Below, one piece after another: positions 24,194 through 33,564 of a stretch of 37,420 bases of DNA (positions are counted from its first letter, which is position 1; each line of letters opens with the position of its first letter). Source of the stretch: Leyella lascolaii (GTDB lineage Bacteria; Bacteroidota; Bacteroidia; Bacteroidales; Bacteroidaceae); the NCBI RefSeq assembly GCF_900079775.1, contig NZ_LT556036.1:410026-447445 (forward strand). The letters run 5' to 3'. Position numbers and translations under genes: made by a program. The notes under the pieces are model-generated. The model made no database searches. It was not told the origin of the DNA and worked only from the letters and a program-made list of their open reading frames with translations.

Positions 24194-26734
24194 CTATGAT
24201 ATGTCTACCACTGTTATGCCGGCGCCTCCGAACTGTACATGCTCGTCATGATAGTCTGATACGTTAGGTACAGTTGCAAGATATTGGCGTATAAGCTGTC
24301 GAAGTATTCCGTTGCCTTTCCCGTGTAATATCCTTACACGTGACATCCCTACAAGTATGGCATCATCAATGAAATAAGTAACGGCATTGAGTGCCTCGTC
24401 ACCACGCATACCTCTGACGTCAAGATCCTGATGGAAATTCAGTTTCCGGTTGTCTATCGCATCTCTGGTTTCTCTGCTTATGTTAAGTGATGGTTTGCTG
24501 TTGTTTTCCGGCTGGGAGGCATGTTCAATTCTGTCGACAGGCATCTTTGTACGCATGTCGCCAAATATTATTGTTGCTGTCTTGTTGTCTGTTGTTTCTA
24601 TTGTTCCAATAGAAGTGAGTCCTTTTATTTTTACAGTGTCGCCTTTTCTGAATGCATTCAGAATCTCTTCGGCTGCGTCTGTGCGTTTTGCCGCATCACG
24701 CAATTTCTTCGCGGCTTGTGCTTCTTTGTCGCTTTTCTCCTGTTTGTGTTTCTTGTGCCGTTCTTTCCTTTCCTGTATTTGTTTTATCTTTTTGGCGATG
24801 AATTCGTCATTTTTTTGCGTGTCTATAGAACTGATTTCTTCCTTAAATGAATTCAGTTCTTCTCTGATGCGACGCGTTTCTTCTTTATCTGCCTGACACT
24901 CTTTTATTTCTCGTATTGTGTTTTCTATGTTTTTATTACTTTGTCTGAGCAACTCTTCTGCCTCTTCTTTGGCTTTCTTGAGAATTTGTTTCCGGCTTTT
25001 CTCAATTTCAGTTATGTCATTCTCGTATTTGACAGTCAGTTTGTCCAACTCTTTTTCACGTTGATGGATTGCCTGACGTTTATTTTCCCAGTATCGTTTG
25101 TCGCGTACAATATCCTGCAGGTACTTGTCGCTTTGTATGTAGTCGCTTCCTACTATTTCACTCGCATCATGTATAACTTCCTCCGGGAGACCTATTTTAC
25201 GGGCTATCTCTATTGCAAACGAACTTCCTGGATTGCCGATTGACAACTGGAAAAGTGCCTTCATCTGATGTCTGTCATATAGCATTGCGCCATTCACCAC
25301 GCCCTCATGTTCTTTTGCGAAATGCTTCAGATTCTGATAGTGGGTTGTTATTATTCCGTAGGCTTGCTTGTTACAGAATTGTTTAAGCACAGCTTCTGCG
25401 ATGGCTCCTCCGATCTGTGGTTCTGTTCCGGTGCCGAACTCATCAATCAGAAGCAGAGTGTTTCCGTCAGCATATTTCATCATGTTCTTCATATTGGTCA
25501 GATGGCTGGAATACGTACTCAAATCGTCTTCTATGCTTTGTTCATCACCTATGTCGATAAGAATATTTTTGAATATTCCTGTATGCGAACGTTCTCCGAC
25601 AGGAATGGAAAGTCCGCATTGCAGCATATACTGCAATAATCCTACTGTTTTCAGACAGACGGATTTGCCGCCGGCATTAGGACCTGAAATTATAAGTATA
25701 CGCTTGTCATTTGTTATTGTAATGTCTAAAGGTACAACCTTTTTATCTTGTTTTTCCAAAGATATTTTTAATAAAGGATGAATTGCCTGTATCCAGTCTA
25801 TCTCCGGCTTTGGTCCAACTGCAGGCTCGAATCCGTTGATTTTTCTCGCAAGCTCTGCTTTCGCATGAATCATATCAATTGTTGCAAGAAATTTGTATGA
25901 TTCGAGCATTGACTTTACGTGTGGGCGTATTTCTTTTGAAAACTCTGTCAGTATGCGTATTATTTCGCGGTGTTCTTCCGATTCAAGTTCTCTTATCCGG
26001 TTATTCGCTTCTACGACTTCTGTAGGTTCGATAAAGACCGTCTTACCGGATGCGGACTCATCGTGAACGATACCTTTTATTTTACGTTTGAGCCCTTGTG
26101 TTACAGGTATTACGAGTCTTCCGTCACGCATGGTAGGTGTGACGTCTTTGTCAACAACTCCATCGCTTTGCGCAGAACGTAATATTCTGTTTAATGTTTT
26201 TGATATTCCACCTTCTGTGCGTGCAAGTTCTTGACGGATGTTTTGCAGTTCGGCAGACGCGCTGTCCTTTATTCTGCCAAATTTATCAAGTATGTTATCT
26301 ATGCGCTTTATAAGTTGCGGAAATGTTATTACATCAGTGGCAAGCCTGTGTAATGCAGGATATAAATATGTATTGGGCTCATTGTCATTGTTATCTTCAC
26401 CTCGGTTGAGATAGTTGACAATGTTGTATATTGTTTCCAGAGAGCGTTTGAGGTCGAATAATTCATCCTCGTTCAGATGGGTCCCTTCAAGGCGTAAGCG
26501 TGCGACAGACTCCCTTACGTCAAAGAAAAATTGCATAGGAAAATCATCAGCCTGTTCTTGAAGAAGACGGAATTCTTTCACTTGCTGTAACCATTCGTTT
26601 ATTATCGTAGGATTTGTAGAAACACTCATGTCGTCAATCTTTTCTTTTCCAAGAGTGCTCAGACAACGTTCACGTAGAAGTGTACGTATTTCATCAAATC
26701 CAATTTTGTGTTCAAATGTCTTAGGATAAATCAT
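24194..26734 (-). CDS. mutS2: Endonuclease MutS2
   Basis: MutS2 is a MutS-like ATPase with a C-terminal Smr domain; family members suppress homologous recombination and in Bacillus split collided ribosomes. The 846-residue protein has the MutS core and clamp domains (about 1-320), Walker A GPNAGGKS (near 352), Walker B LLLIDEFGTGTEP (near 433), a long charged coiled coil (about 520-660, many Lys/Glu) and the Smr domain (about 768-846) with LDVRGMRGDEAL and HGKGNG. The promoter sits so close to the ATG that the mRNA may be leaderless (see promoter entry). Confidence 0.95.
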   Translation of the reverse strand: MIYPKTFEHKIGFDEIRTLLRERCLSTLGKEKIDDMSVSTNPTIINEWLQQVKEFRLLQEQADDFPMQFFFDVRESVARLRLEGTHLNEDELFDLKRSLETIYNIVNYLNRGEDNNDNEPNTYLYPALHRLATDVITFPQLIKRIDNILDKFGRIKDSASAELQNIRQELARTEGGISKTLNRILRSAQSDGVVDKDVTPTMRDGRLVIPVTQGLKRKIKGIVHDESASGKTVFIEPTEVVEANNRIRELESEEHREIIRILTEFSKEIRPHVKSMLESYKFLATIDMIHAKAELARKINGFEPAVGPKPEIDWIQAIHPLLKISLEKQDKKVVPLDITITNDKRILIISGPNAGGKSVCLKTVGLLQYMLQCGLSIPVGERSHTGIFKNILIDIGDEQSIEDDLSTYSSHLTNMKNMMKYADGNTLLLIDEFGTGTEPQIGGAIAEAVLKQFCNKQAYGIITTHYQNLKHFAKEHEGVVNGAMLYDRHQMKALFQLSIGNPGSSFAIEIARKIGLPEEVIHDASEIVGSDYIQSDKYLQDIVRDKRYWENKRQAIHQREKELDKLTVKYENDITEIEKSRKQILKKAKEEAEELLRQSNKNIENTIREIKECQADKEETRRIREELNSFKEEISSIDTQKNDEFIAKKIKQIQERKERHKKHKQEKSDKEAQAAKKLRDAAKRTDAAEEILNAFRKGDTVKIKGLTSIGTIETTDNKTATIIFGDMRTKMPVDRIEHASQPENNSKPSLNISRETRDAIDNRKLNFHQDLDVRGMRGDEALNAVTYFIDDAILVGMSRVRILHGKGNGILRQLIRQYLATVPNVSDYHDEHVQFGGAGITVVDIS

Positions 26735-26738
26735 GCTG

Positions 26739-26769
26739 CAAAGTTAGTGTAAGTTATATATAATACAAA
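26739..26769 (-). promoter_or_regulatory. Promoter of mutS2, probably leaderless
   Basis: On the minus strand TTTG (26766-26769), a 19-nt spacer and TAACTTTG (26739-26746) match the Bacteroidetes consensus fully. The last G of the -7 box is only 5 bases from the A of the start ATG at 26734, so transcription should start at or very near the start codon. Confidence 0.7.
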
Positions 26770-26874
26770 ATAAAGCCTTTTATTTTTGTACAAGAATAAA
26801 TGTTTCCGCTCGGCATGAAACCTGCTGGCTTTATATAACGTTATTATGTGTAAAAGGAAATGAATCCGTTAATG

Positions 26875-26916
26875 AAAAAAATAAACGCCCGGTAAAGTCA
26901 ACCGGGCGTTTATTTT
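26875..26916 (-). terminator. Terminator of nifJ
   Basis: A perfect 16-bp inverted repeat (26878-26893 with 26901-26916, GC-rich core CGCCCGGT/ACCGGGCG, 7-nt loop) is followed on the minus strand by a T run. It lies 13 nt after the nifJ stop. Confidence 0.9.
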
Positions 26917-26929
26917 AAATTGATAGGAA

Positions 26930-29900
26930 TCAGATCTTTTCAGACCAGTCTTCTTTTGACTTGCGTACATAGCTCTGATAACGCAGTTTTGCCATGCGTT
27001 CAGCCTCGCTGAAGAGTTCGTCTGCCTCATTCGGATATGCTTTCTGTACAGAAAGATAACGAACCTCTCCAAGGAGGAAGTCACGGAATTTGCTCCAGTC
27101 CGGTTCTTTTGAATCAAGTGTGAACGGATTCTTTCCTTCCTCTGCAAGCTGTGGGTTGTAACGCCAGAGATGCCAGTAGCCGCATTCTACAGCACGTCCT
27201 TCCTCTGCCTGTGAACGTCCCATGCCACCTTTAATCTTGAGCCCGTGGTTTATACATGGTGCATATGCAATCACAAGTGACGGACCCGGATATGCCTCTG
27301 CCTCACGTATTGCTTTGAGACACTGTGCGTTGTCTGCACCCATTGCAACCTGAGCCACGTATACATAACCGTAAGTTGTCGCAATAAGTCCAAGGTCTTT
27401 CTTGCGTATACGCTTTCCTTGTGCTGCAAACTGTGCGATAGCGCCAAGCGGAGTTGCCTTTGATGACTGACCGCCGGTGTTTGAATAAACCTCCGTGTCA
27501 AGTACAAGCAGATTTACATCCTCGCCACTTGCTATCACATGGTCGAGACCGCCATAACCGATGTCATAAGAAGCACCGTCACCACCGATAATCCACTGGC
27601 TGCGTTTTACAAGATAATGCTCAAGTGTCTTAAGCTCTTTGCATATCGGACATCCTGCCTCAACACCCTGTGCAATGTATGGTTTGATAAGTTCTGCAAG
27701 ACGTTTTGTCTCATCTGCATTCTCCTTCTGTTCAATCCACTGCTCTGCAAGAGCCTTGAATTCCTCTGGAGTGTTTTCCTGAGAAATAACATCTTTGAAC
27801 AGCATTGACACGCGTTCTTTCATCTTTTTGTTTCCAAGCACCATACCCATTCCGAATTCGCAGAAATCCTCGAAGAGCGAGTTGTCGAATGCAGGACCCT
27901 GACCTTTTTCGTTTGTACAATAAGGTGTAGACGGTATAGACGCAGAGTAGATGGAAGAACATCCTGTTGCGTTGGCTATCATTTCACGGTCTCCGAAGAG
28001 CTGCGAAACAAGTTTTACGTAAGGAGTCTCACCACATCCGGCGCATGCACCAGAGAATTCAAACAACGGCTGTGCGAACTGAGAGTTCTTGACATTTGAC
28101 TTGATGTCAACCAAATGTTGTTTGGAAGTTACGTTCTTTACGAGATAATTCCAGTCGGAGGCAGCCTTCTTCATATCCTCTGCATCCGGATTGAACGGAA
28201 CCATTGTAAGAGCCTTGCCGAGCTTCGGATTTCCAGGACAAACGTCAGCACAGTTTCCGCAGCCAAGACAATCGAGAACAGACGGCTCGATAGCGAAGTG
28301 CATGCCTGCCATAGGCTTTGGAACCTTCATCGTAATTGTCGGGATGTCAACACCTTTCAGTTCTTCGTCGGTGAGAACGAACGGACGTATTGCAGCGTGC
28401 GGACATACATATGCACATTTGTTACACTGTATACAATTATCAGGATTCCATGTCGGTACGAAAGCCTCAACACCGCGTTTTTCATATGCGGCTGTACCTG
28501 TAGCCCATGTTCCGTCAACAGTACCGTGTTTAACAAAATCTGAAACCTTAAGCAAATCACCTGCCTGTGCATTGATAGGATGTACCAGTTCTTTTATGAA
28601 TGCCGGAGCGTCGCTTTCTTTTACATCATCATCAGCAAGATTTGCCCATGCGGCTTCAACCGTCAGCTGTTTGTATTCGTTACCGCGATCAACAGCCGCA
28701 TAATTCTTATCTACAATGTCCTGACCTTTCTTTCCGTATGATTTAACAATGAATTTCTTCATCTGCTCAACGGCAAGGTCTATTGGAATAACCTCTGTTA
28801 TGCGGAAGAATGCACTCTGAAGGATTGTGTTTGTTCTGTTACCCAGTCCGATTTCCTGCGCGATTTTTGTAGCGTTGATGTAGTAAACCGTGATATTGTT
28901 CTGGGCGAAATACCTCTTTACTTTGTTTGGAATGAAGTTAACAAGTTCCTGTCCGTCAAAGATTGTGTTCAGAAGGAATGTTCCGTTTTTGCGAAGTCCG
29001 CGTGTTACGTCGTACATGTGCAGGTATGCCTGAACATGACATGCCACGAAATTGGGGGTGTTCACCAGATAAGTGGAATGTATCGGCGCATCACCGAAAC
29101 GCAGGTGAGAGCATGTGAATCCACCTGATTTCTTTGAGTCGTAAGAGAAGTAAGCCTGACAGTGCTTGTCTGTGTTGTCACCGATGATCTTCACAGAGTT
29201 CTTGTTGGCACCTACAGTTCCGTCTGCTCCAAGACCGTAGAACTTAGCTTCAAACATACCGTCGCCACCCATAGGAATCTCTTCTACTTCAGGTAGTGAG
29301 GTGAAGGTGACATCGTCTACGATGCCTACAGTGAAATGGTTCTTCGGTGTATCCAGTTTCAGATTGTTGAACACGGATATAATCTTTGCCGGAGTGGTGT
29401 CGCTTGAGCCGAGTCCATAGCGTCCGCCGACAATAACAGGACGGTCTTCAACATCGTAGAACGCACTCTTCACATCGAGATAAAGCGGTTCGCCTTCAGC
29501 TCCGGGCTCCTTTGTGCGGTCGAGTACGGCTATCTTCTTAGCTGTCTTAGGCACTGCTGCAAGCAGGTGCTTTACACTGAACGGACGATACAGGTGTACG
29601 CTTACCATACCCACCTTCTCGCCATTCCTGTTCAGATAGTCGATTGCCTCGCGTGCTGCCTCTGTAGCAGAACCCATGAGGATTATTACGCGGTCGGCTT
29701 CTTTGTCTCCATAATAAGAGAAGAGGTGATATTCGCGTCCTGTAATCTTGCTTATTTCACCAAGATAGTATTCCACCACTTCCGGAACCTTGTCATAAGC
29801 CATGTTGCATGCTTCACGATGAGTGAAGAAAGTCTCCGGATTCTCTGCTGTACCACGTGTCACCGGACGTTCCGGAGAAAGGGCGCGGTCGCGGAAGCGT

Positions 29901-30508
29901 TTTATTTCAGCCGGGTCTACAAGCTTTGCAATCTCATCCTGATCGATGACTTCAATCTTCTGGTATTCATGAGATGTACGGAATCCGTCAAAGAAGTTGA
30001 TGAAAGGAACATCTGTCTTGAGTGTTGCCAGATGAGGAACGGCAGACAGATCCATAACCTCCTGTACGGAACCGGAGCAGAACATGGCAAATCCTGTCTG
30101 ACGACAAGCCATCACGTCCTGATGGTCACCGAAGATACATAATGAGTGTGAAGCCAGCGTACGCGCCGATACGTTGAATACGCACGGCAGCATCTCTCCG
30201 GCAATTTTGTACATATTGGGAATCATTAGCAGCAATCCCTGTGAGGCAGTGAATGTGGTTGTAAGTGCACCTGCCTGCAGTGAACCGTGTACGGCACCGG
30301 CGGCACCGCCTTCCGACTGCATTTCCTGTACGCTTACTGTTTGTCCCCAGAGGTTCTTGCGGCCCCTTGCAGCCCATTCGTCCACATGTTCTGCCATGGG
30401 TGACGACGGAGTGATGGGGTAGATGGCAGCCACTTCACTGAACATATAGCTCACGTGAGCGGCAGCTTCATTACCATCACATGTGATAAACTTTTTTTCT
30501 TTAGCCAT
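26930..30508 (-). CDS. nifJ: Pyruvate:ferredoxin (flavodoxin) oxidoreductase
   Basis: This single-chain enzyme oxidises pyruvate to acetyl-CoA and CO2, reducing ferredoxin or flavodoxin, and is central to anaerobic energy metabolism. The 1192-residue length is normal. Domains in order: pyruvate-binding domain I (AIYPITPSSPMAEHVDEW, about 29-46), domains II-III with the EKR-type region, two 4Fe-4S clusters (CIQCNKCAYVCP about 687-698; CLGCGNCADVCPGNP about 742-756) and the thiamine pyrophosphate domain with a further cluster (GACAGCGETPY about 823; GDGASYDIGYGG about 975-986). It follows an AAA ATPase gene by 38 nt. No separate promoter is evident in that gap; it may lie inside the upstream gene. 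Confidence 0.97.
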   Translation of the reverse strand: MAKEKKFITCDGNEAAAHVSYMFSEVAAIYPITPSSPMAEHVDEWAARGRKNLWGQTVSVQEMQSEGGAAGAVHGSLQAGALTTTFTASQGLLLMIPNMYKIAGEMLPCVFNVSARTLASHSLCIFGDHQDVMACRQTGFAMFCSGSVQEVMDLSAVPHLATLKTDVPFINFFDGFRTSHEYQKIEVIDQDEIAKLVDPAEIKRFRDRALSPERPVTRGTAENPETFFTHREACNMAYDKVPEVVEYYLGEISKITGREYHLFSYYGDKEADRVIILMGSATEAAREAIDYLNRNGEKVGMVSVHLYRPFSVKHLLAAVPKTAKKIAVLDRTKEPGAEGEPLYLDVKSAFYDVEDRPVIVGGRYGLGSSDTTPAKIISVFNNLKLDTPKNHFTVGIVDDVTFTSLPEVEEIPMGGDGMFEAKFYGLGADGTVGANKNSVKIIGDNTDKHCQAYFSYDSKKSGGFTCSHLRFGDAPIHSTYLVNTPNFVACHVQAYLHMYDVTRGLRKNGTFLLNTIFDGQELVNFIPNKVKRYFAQNNITVYYINATKIAQEIGLGNRTNTILQSAFFRITEVIPIDLAVEQMKKFIVKSYGKKGQDIVDKNYAAVDRGNEYKQLTVEAAWANLADDDVKESDAPAFIKELVHPINAQAGDLLKVSDFVKHGTVDGTWATGTAAYEKRGVEAFVPTWNPDNCIQCNKCAYVCPHAAIRPFVLTDEELKGVDIPTITMKVPKPMAGMHFAIEPSVLDCLGCGNCADVCPGNPKLGKALTMVPFNPDAEDMKKAASDWNYLVKNVTSKQHLVDIKSNVKNSQFAQPLFEFSGACAGCGETPYVKLVSQLFGDREMIANATGCSSIYSASIPSTPYCTNEKGQGPAFDNSLFEDFCEFGMGMVLGNKKMKERVSMLFKDVISQENTPEEFKALAEQWIEQKENADETKRLAELIKPYIAQGVEAGCPICKELKTLEHYLVKRSQWIIGGDGASYDIGYGGLDHVIASGEDVNLLVLDTEVYSNTGGQSSKATPLGAIAQFAAQGKRIRKKDLGLIATTYGYVYVAQVAMGADNAQCLKAIREAEAYPGPSLVIAYAPCINHGLKIKGGMGRSQAEEGRAVECGYWHLWRYNPQLAEEGKNPFTLDSKEPDWSKFRDFLLGEVRYLSVQKAYPNEADELFSEAERMAKLRYQSYVRKSKEDWSEKI

Positions 30509-30546
30509 TTTGTTTTATAGATAAAATGTTAATGTATATTTAATAT

Positions 30547-31734
30547 TTAGTACAGGAAACCAAACAGCCATAATGGTATCTGGTTTTCTTTTCCTATTTC
30601 TGTGTTATATCTTGCGTAGAAAATATTCGATTTATAGCGTATTCTGCTGTCGCTTGTAGCATCGCAGACTCTGAATCTCAGCTTGTCGTCTATGTGATAT
30701 ATCTGTTCTTTACTGCTCTGGCTGACCGTATGGCTTTTCCATAGCGAGTTCACAAAGAATGTCTCCATAAGATCCTGCATTTCAGCTTTTATGGGGTATA
30801 TTGCATGCATGAGATTCGTATTATATATCATCACCTTTGCCGGTTTCTGCGGGAACATGCCTCCAGGAGGATATATTATGTTTATGAGACGTGCGTCTGC
30901 CAGATATTTGATGTAGTTCATCACTGTGGCGCGGCTTGTCTCTATCTCATTTGCAAGATTGCTTATATTCGGCGTTTTGGGACCCTCCATCGCCAGCAGA
31001 TAGAACAGTTTCTTTATTTTGGTGAGATATTTCAGGTCTATCTGTTTTATCAGCAGAATGTCCACTTCGGTCATCATGTTCATCGTTTTGAGCAGATTCT
31101 CCGAATAGTTGCGATGCTCGAGAAAGAAAGGATAGAATCCGTGGTGAATATAGTCCGGAAAGAATTTCATCGGACTTACCTGTGAGAGTATTGTTTTCTC
31201 TATCTGTTCGTGACTGTGCAGAATGTCCTCAAGGCTGTATATCGGCAGGTTCAGCCCCGTCATAAGATTTATGAACTCCCTGAAGGAGAATCCTCTCAGA
31301 TTGTAGCTTTTCACAATCCCGTTCAGTTCTGGGTTCTCTTCTTTCAGTCTCATTACGCTCGAGCCGGTAAACACAATCTTCAGTCCCGGATAATTGTCGT
31401 AGCATTTGCGCAGTTCGCTGCTCCAGTCAGGCTGTTTGAACACCTGGTCTATCAGCAGTACTCTGCCGCCTCCATGATAGAAGTCGCCTGCGAAGTCTGA
31501 TATTCCACGGCTCTGGAAATAGAAGTTATTCATATTCACGTACAGACACTGGCGGTCTTTCGTGTCGAAGTTTTCCTTTGCATATTGTAGCAGGAATGTT
31601 GTCTTCCCGACGCCGCGCGTCCCTTTGATACCGATCATACGGCTGTTCCAGTCAATCTCGTCCATCAGCGAACGGCGTACCGGAGCGTTTGTATGTTCGA
31701 TGAGATATGCGTGTGTTTTGAAGAATTCTTCCAT
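30547..31734 (-). CDS. AAA_14-type ATPase with winged-helix domain
   Basis: This 395-residue protein belongs to the large family of Bacteroidales ATPases (AAA_14, sometimes annotated with DUF4143). It has Walker A GTRGVGKTT (38-46), Walker B RVLLIDQV (91-98), a sensor-1-like VFTGSSVMRL (121-130) and a winged-helix-like segment (about 245-300: TPNISNLANEIETSRATVMNYIKYLADARL), followed by a nuclease-like C-terminal region ending YNTEIGKENQIPLWLFGFLY. The role of the family is unclear; antitoxin, defence or DNA-mobility functions have been proposed. It is transcribed from a perfect-consensus promoter at 31879-31910 and is followed by nifJ after 38 nt, an odd partner. Confidence 0.8.
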   Translation of the reverse strand: MEEFFKTHAYLIEHTNAPVRRSLMDEIDWNSRMIGIKGTRGVGKTTFLLQYAKENFDTKDRQCLYVNMNNFYFQSRGISDFAGDFYHGGGRVLLIDQVFKQPDWSSELRKCYDNYPGLKIVFTGSSVMRLKEENPELNGIVKSYNLRGFSFREFINLMTGLNLPIYSLEDILHSHEQIEKTILSQVSPMKFFPDYIHHGFYPFFLEHRNYSENLLKTMNMMTEVDILLIKQIDLKYLTKIKKLFYLLAMEGPKTPNISNLANEIETSRATVMNYIKYLADARLINIIYPPGGMFPQKPAKVMIYNTNLMHAIYPIKAEMQDLMETFFVNSLWKSHTVSQSSKEQIYHIDDKLRFRVCDATSDSRIRYKSNIFYARYNTEIGKENQIPLWLFGFLY

Positions 31735-31795
31735 TTCGCGTTTTTATAGTGTTTCCATGTCGCCATGCAATGTTGTACTTTATTGCCGACGACGC

Positions 31796-31878
31796 TCATA
31801 TGCCGCGTTCGCGGATGCCTGAAATGTGGTTTTTGCGTCCTTCATTTGAGTTCTTCCGCATCGCTCGCATTATCTTTG
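31796..31878 (+). repeat. Degenerate hairpin-repeat unit ending in TATCTTTG
   Basis: TCATATGCCGCGTTCGCGG... and the end CGCTCGCATTATCTTTGC align with the borders of the 34.5-kb repeat units (ATATGCCGCACTCGGG... CTCGTTTGCATTATCTTTGC). An internal inverted repeat (GGATGC...AAATG / CATTT...GCATC) is present. This looks like a diverged single copy of that family. Confidence 0.45.
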
Positions 31879-31888
31879 CAAAGATAAT
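31869..31888. promoter_or_regulatory. 20-bp palindrome of two abutting -7 boxes
   Basis: ATTATCTTTG followed directly by its exact reverse complement CAAAGATAAT. Each half contains TATCTTTG, so a -7 box faces in each direction with zero spacing. The plus-strand box has a TTTG 22 nt upstream (31845-31848). Confidence 0.75.
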
Positions 31889-31910
31889 ATATATTTCTAT
31901 AATTTGCAAA
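31879..31910 (-). promoter_or_regulatory. Promoter of the AAA ATPase gene
   Basis: Minus-strand TTTG (31907-31910), 20-nt spacer, TATCTTTG (31879-31886): full consensus. It gives a leader of about 138 nt before the ATG at 31734, and nifJ may also depend on it. Confidence 0.75.
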
Positions 31911-32246
31911 CTCTATATTACAAATTATGTCATTTTTTATTTATTATTTATTATTTGCCGTCCTCATTATTATATATGTGTGTATGAATGCCGCCAAGAT
32001 GCACATATTGAAATTTTTGTGCAATATTCATATTTGTATCTGGTTGAACCATGATTGTTTACGCCAAGTTGTTTAAAGTGTTTTCAGGGCGTGTTTATGT
32101 TAGGATTATATGCCATCTGATTATGTGTATTAAATGCGGTACGTAATTTAGATTTGTCACTGTTATTGGATAATCCCGTATTTCCACTTTCTTCTATATG
32201 ACAATTGTATAAATGATATTCAACAACACTGATTGCCGGTATTATA
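31911..32246. other. Intergenic, no gene seen
   Basis: AT-rich spacer between the AAA ATPase promoter and the ATP-grasp-like promoter. The frames present are short and lack coding character. No repeats or hairpins stand out. Confidence 0.5.
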
Positions 32247-32278
32247 TTTTCGTGCCACAAAAAATTGCATTAATTTTG
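32247..32278 (+). promoter_or_regulatory. Promoter of ATP-grasp-like gene
   Basis: TTTT (32247-32250), a 20-nt spacer and TAATTTTG (32271-32278) approximate the consensus. The leader would be about 175 nt, long for this genome, and contains a possible 11-codon frame (32303-32338, MNRQAWAYILA). Confidence 0.5.
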
Positions 32279-32457
32279 CAGTCGGGAAAATATCTTGTAA
32301 GAATGAACAGGCAGGCGTGGGCATACATTTTGGCATAGCGTATCTTCCAGAAGGAGGTAAAGACACGGTAAGAACTTTATACGGATTGCCGGTTTTGCGG
32401 GCATGTACTGTATGTTTGCGACTGTTTTTCCTGTAACATTAAGAATCGTATTTGTAT

Positions 32458-33564
32458 ATGAAATTGCATGTTTTTAATCCGGAACACGATATTGTGATGG
32501 CTTATGGTGACGGAATGTTCACGTCACCTCATGCTGCACGCGGGCTTCGGCGTGATCTTGGTTTCATTCCTGCGTTCACGGCGGAAGACGGAGATTTTGT
32601 GCTTGTAGATGATATTGAATCGGCACTTGAGTCTTTGAGGCATGTCAGGAAATATGCGTCGGATGTTGTATTTATCACACCCGACGATCTCCGTAACATG
32701 CGTTTTGACGGTTATCACAGTTTATCGATAGAACCGTGGGGGTGGGACAGTACCCTTAAAAGACAATTGGTTGCCTCAAATCCTGACTTACTTCCATTTC
32801 TGCCAGATGACAAGGCGTTGGAAAGTATACGTAATATGAGTAACCGCAAATTTGCGTCGGAACATCTGTTGCCGTGGCTTTGTGAGACAGACAGCATTTT
32901 TGTGGGAAAAAGCCGCTATTTCACAACGGTGGAGGAGATGAACGGAGAACTTGTCCGTAATGGCAGAAGTGTGCTTAAAGCACCGTGGAGCAGTAGCGGA
33001 CGAGGTGTGAGATATGTTGAAGGCATGGCTGAGTGTCCGCTTTCCGGATGGTGCCGCAATGTGATTTCCAGGCAGGGAGGCATAATGGTCGAGCCATATT
33101 ATGACAAAGTGATGGACTTCGGCATGGAGTTCAGCATTGGTGAGAACGGTATGGCAGAGTATCGCGGACTGTCCCTGTTTCGCACCGTGAATGGCGCATA
33201 CGCAGGCAGCATACTCGCCACAGAGAATGAAAAACGTAAAATGATGGGACGTTACGTCGGATTAGAGGTTATAGACAGGCTTGCCGATACGGTAATTTCT
33301 CGTATGGGTGATTTGACCGGAGGGTCTTATAAGGGTCCTTTTGGCATAGACATGATGATTGTGGCAGACAAGGCAGGTGACGGTTTTAAGATACATCCTT
33401 GCGTGGAACTTAATTTGAGATGCACAATGGGACATGTCGCTCTTGGCATATCTCCAAACGAACATGAGGCTCAGAAACTGATGCGTATATCCTATAACGG
33501 CAAATACAGACTGCGTATATTAAGTACGAATGAGAACCTGCTCAACACGAGCCTTGCTGTGTAA
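32458..33564 (+). CDS. ATP-grasp-like conserved protein
   Basis: I recognise this 368-residue protein only as a conserved Bacteroidales hypothetical with ATP-grasp features. Seen are the N-terminal MKLHVFNPEHDIVMAYG, a Lys in a Gly-rich loop (VLKAPWSSSGRGVRYV, about 172-187), an acidic strand (VEPYYDKVMDFGMEFSI, about 210-226) and the C-terminal ligand block GPFGIDMMIV...HPCVELNLRCTMGHVA (about 293-327), where E and N would bind Mg-ATP. ATP-grasp enzymes ligate carboxylates to amines or thiols; the substrate is unknown. I chose the ATG at 32458 over a TTG six bases upstream. It is a single-gene unit. Confidence 0.65.
   Translation: MKLHVFNPEHDIVMAYGDGMFTSPHAARGLRRDLGFIPAFTAEDGDFVLVDDIESALESLRHVRKYASDVVFITPDDLRNMRFDGYHSLSIEPWGWDSTLKRQLVASNPDLLPFLPDDKALESIRNMSNRKFASEHLLPWLCETDSIFVGKSRYFTTVEEMNGELVRNGRSVLKAPWSSSGRGVRYVEGMAECPLSGWCRNVISRQGGIMVEPYYDKVMDFGMEFSIGENGMAEYRGLSLFRTVNGAYAGSILATENEKRKMMGRYVGLEVIDRLADTVISRMGDLTGGSYKGPFGIDMMIVADKAGDGFKIHPCVELNLRCTMGHVALGISPNEHEAQKLMRISYNGKYRLRILSTNENLLNTSLAV

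Noticed and set aside
32233..32436. 67-codon frame before the ATP-grasp-like gene
   Set aside because: It begins before the likely start site and has no recognisable sequence; shadow of a leader region.
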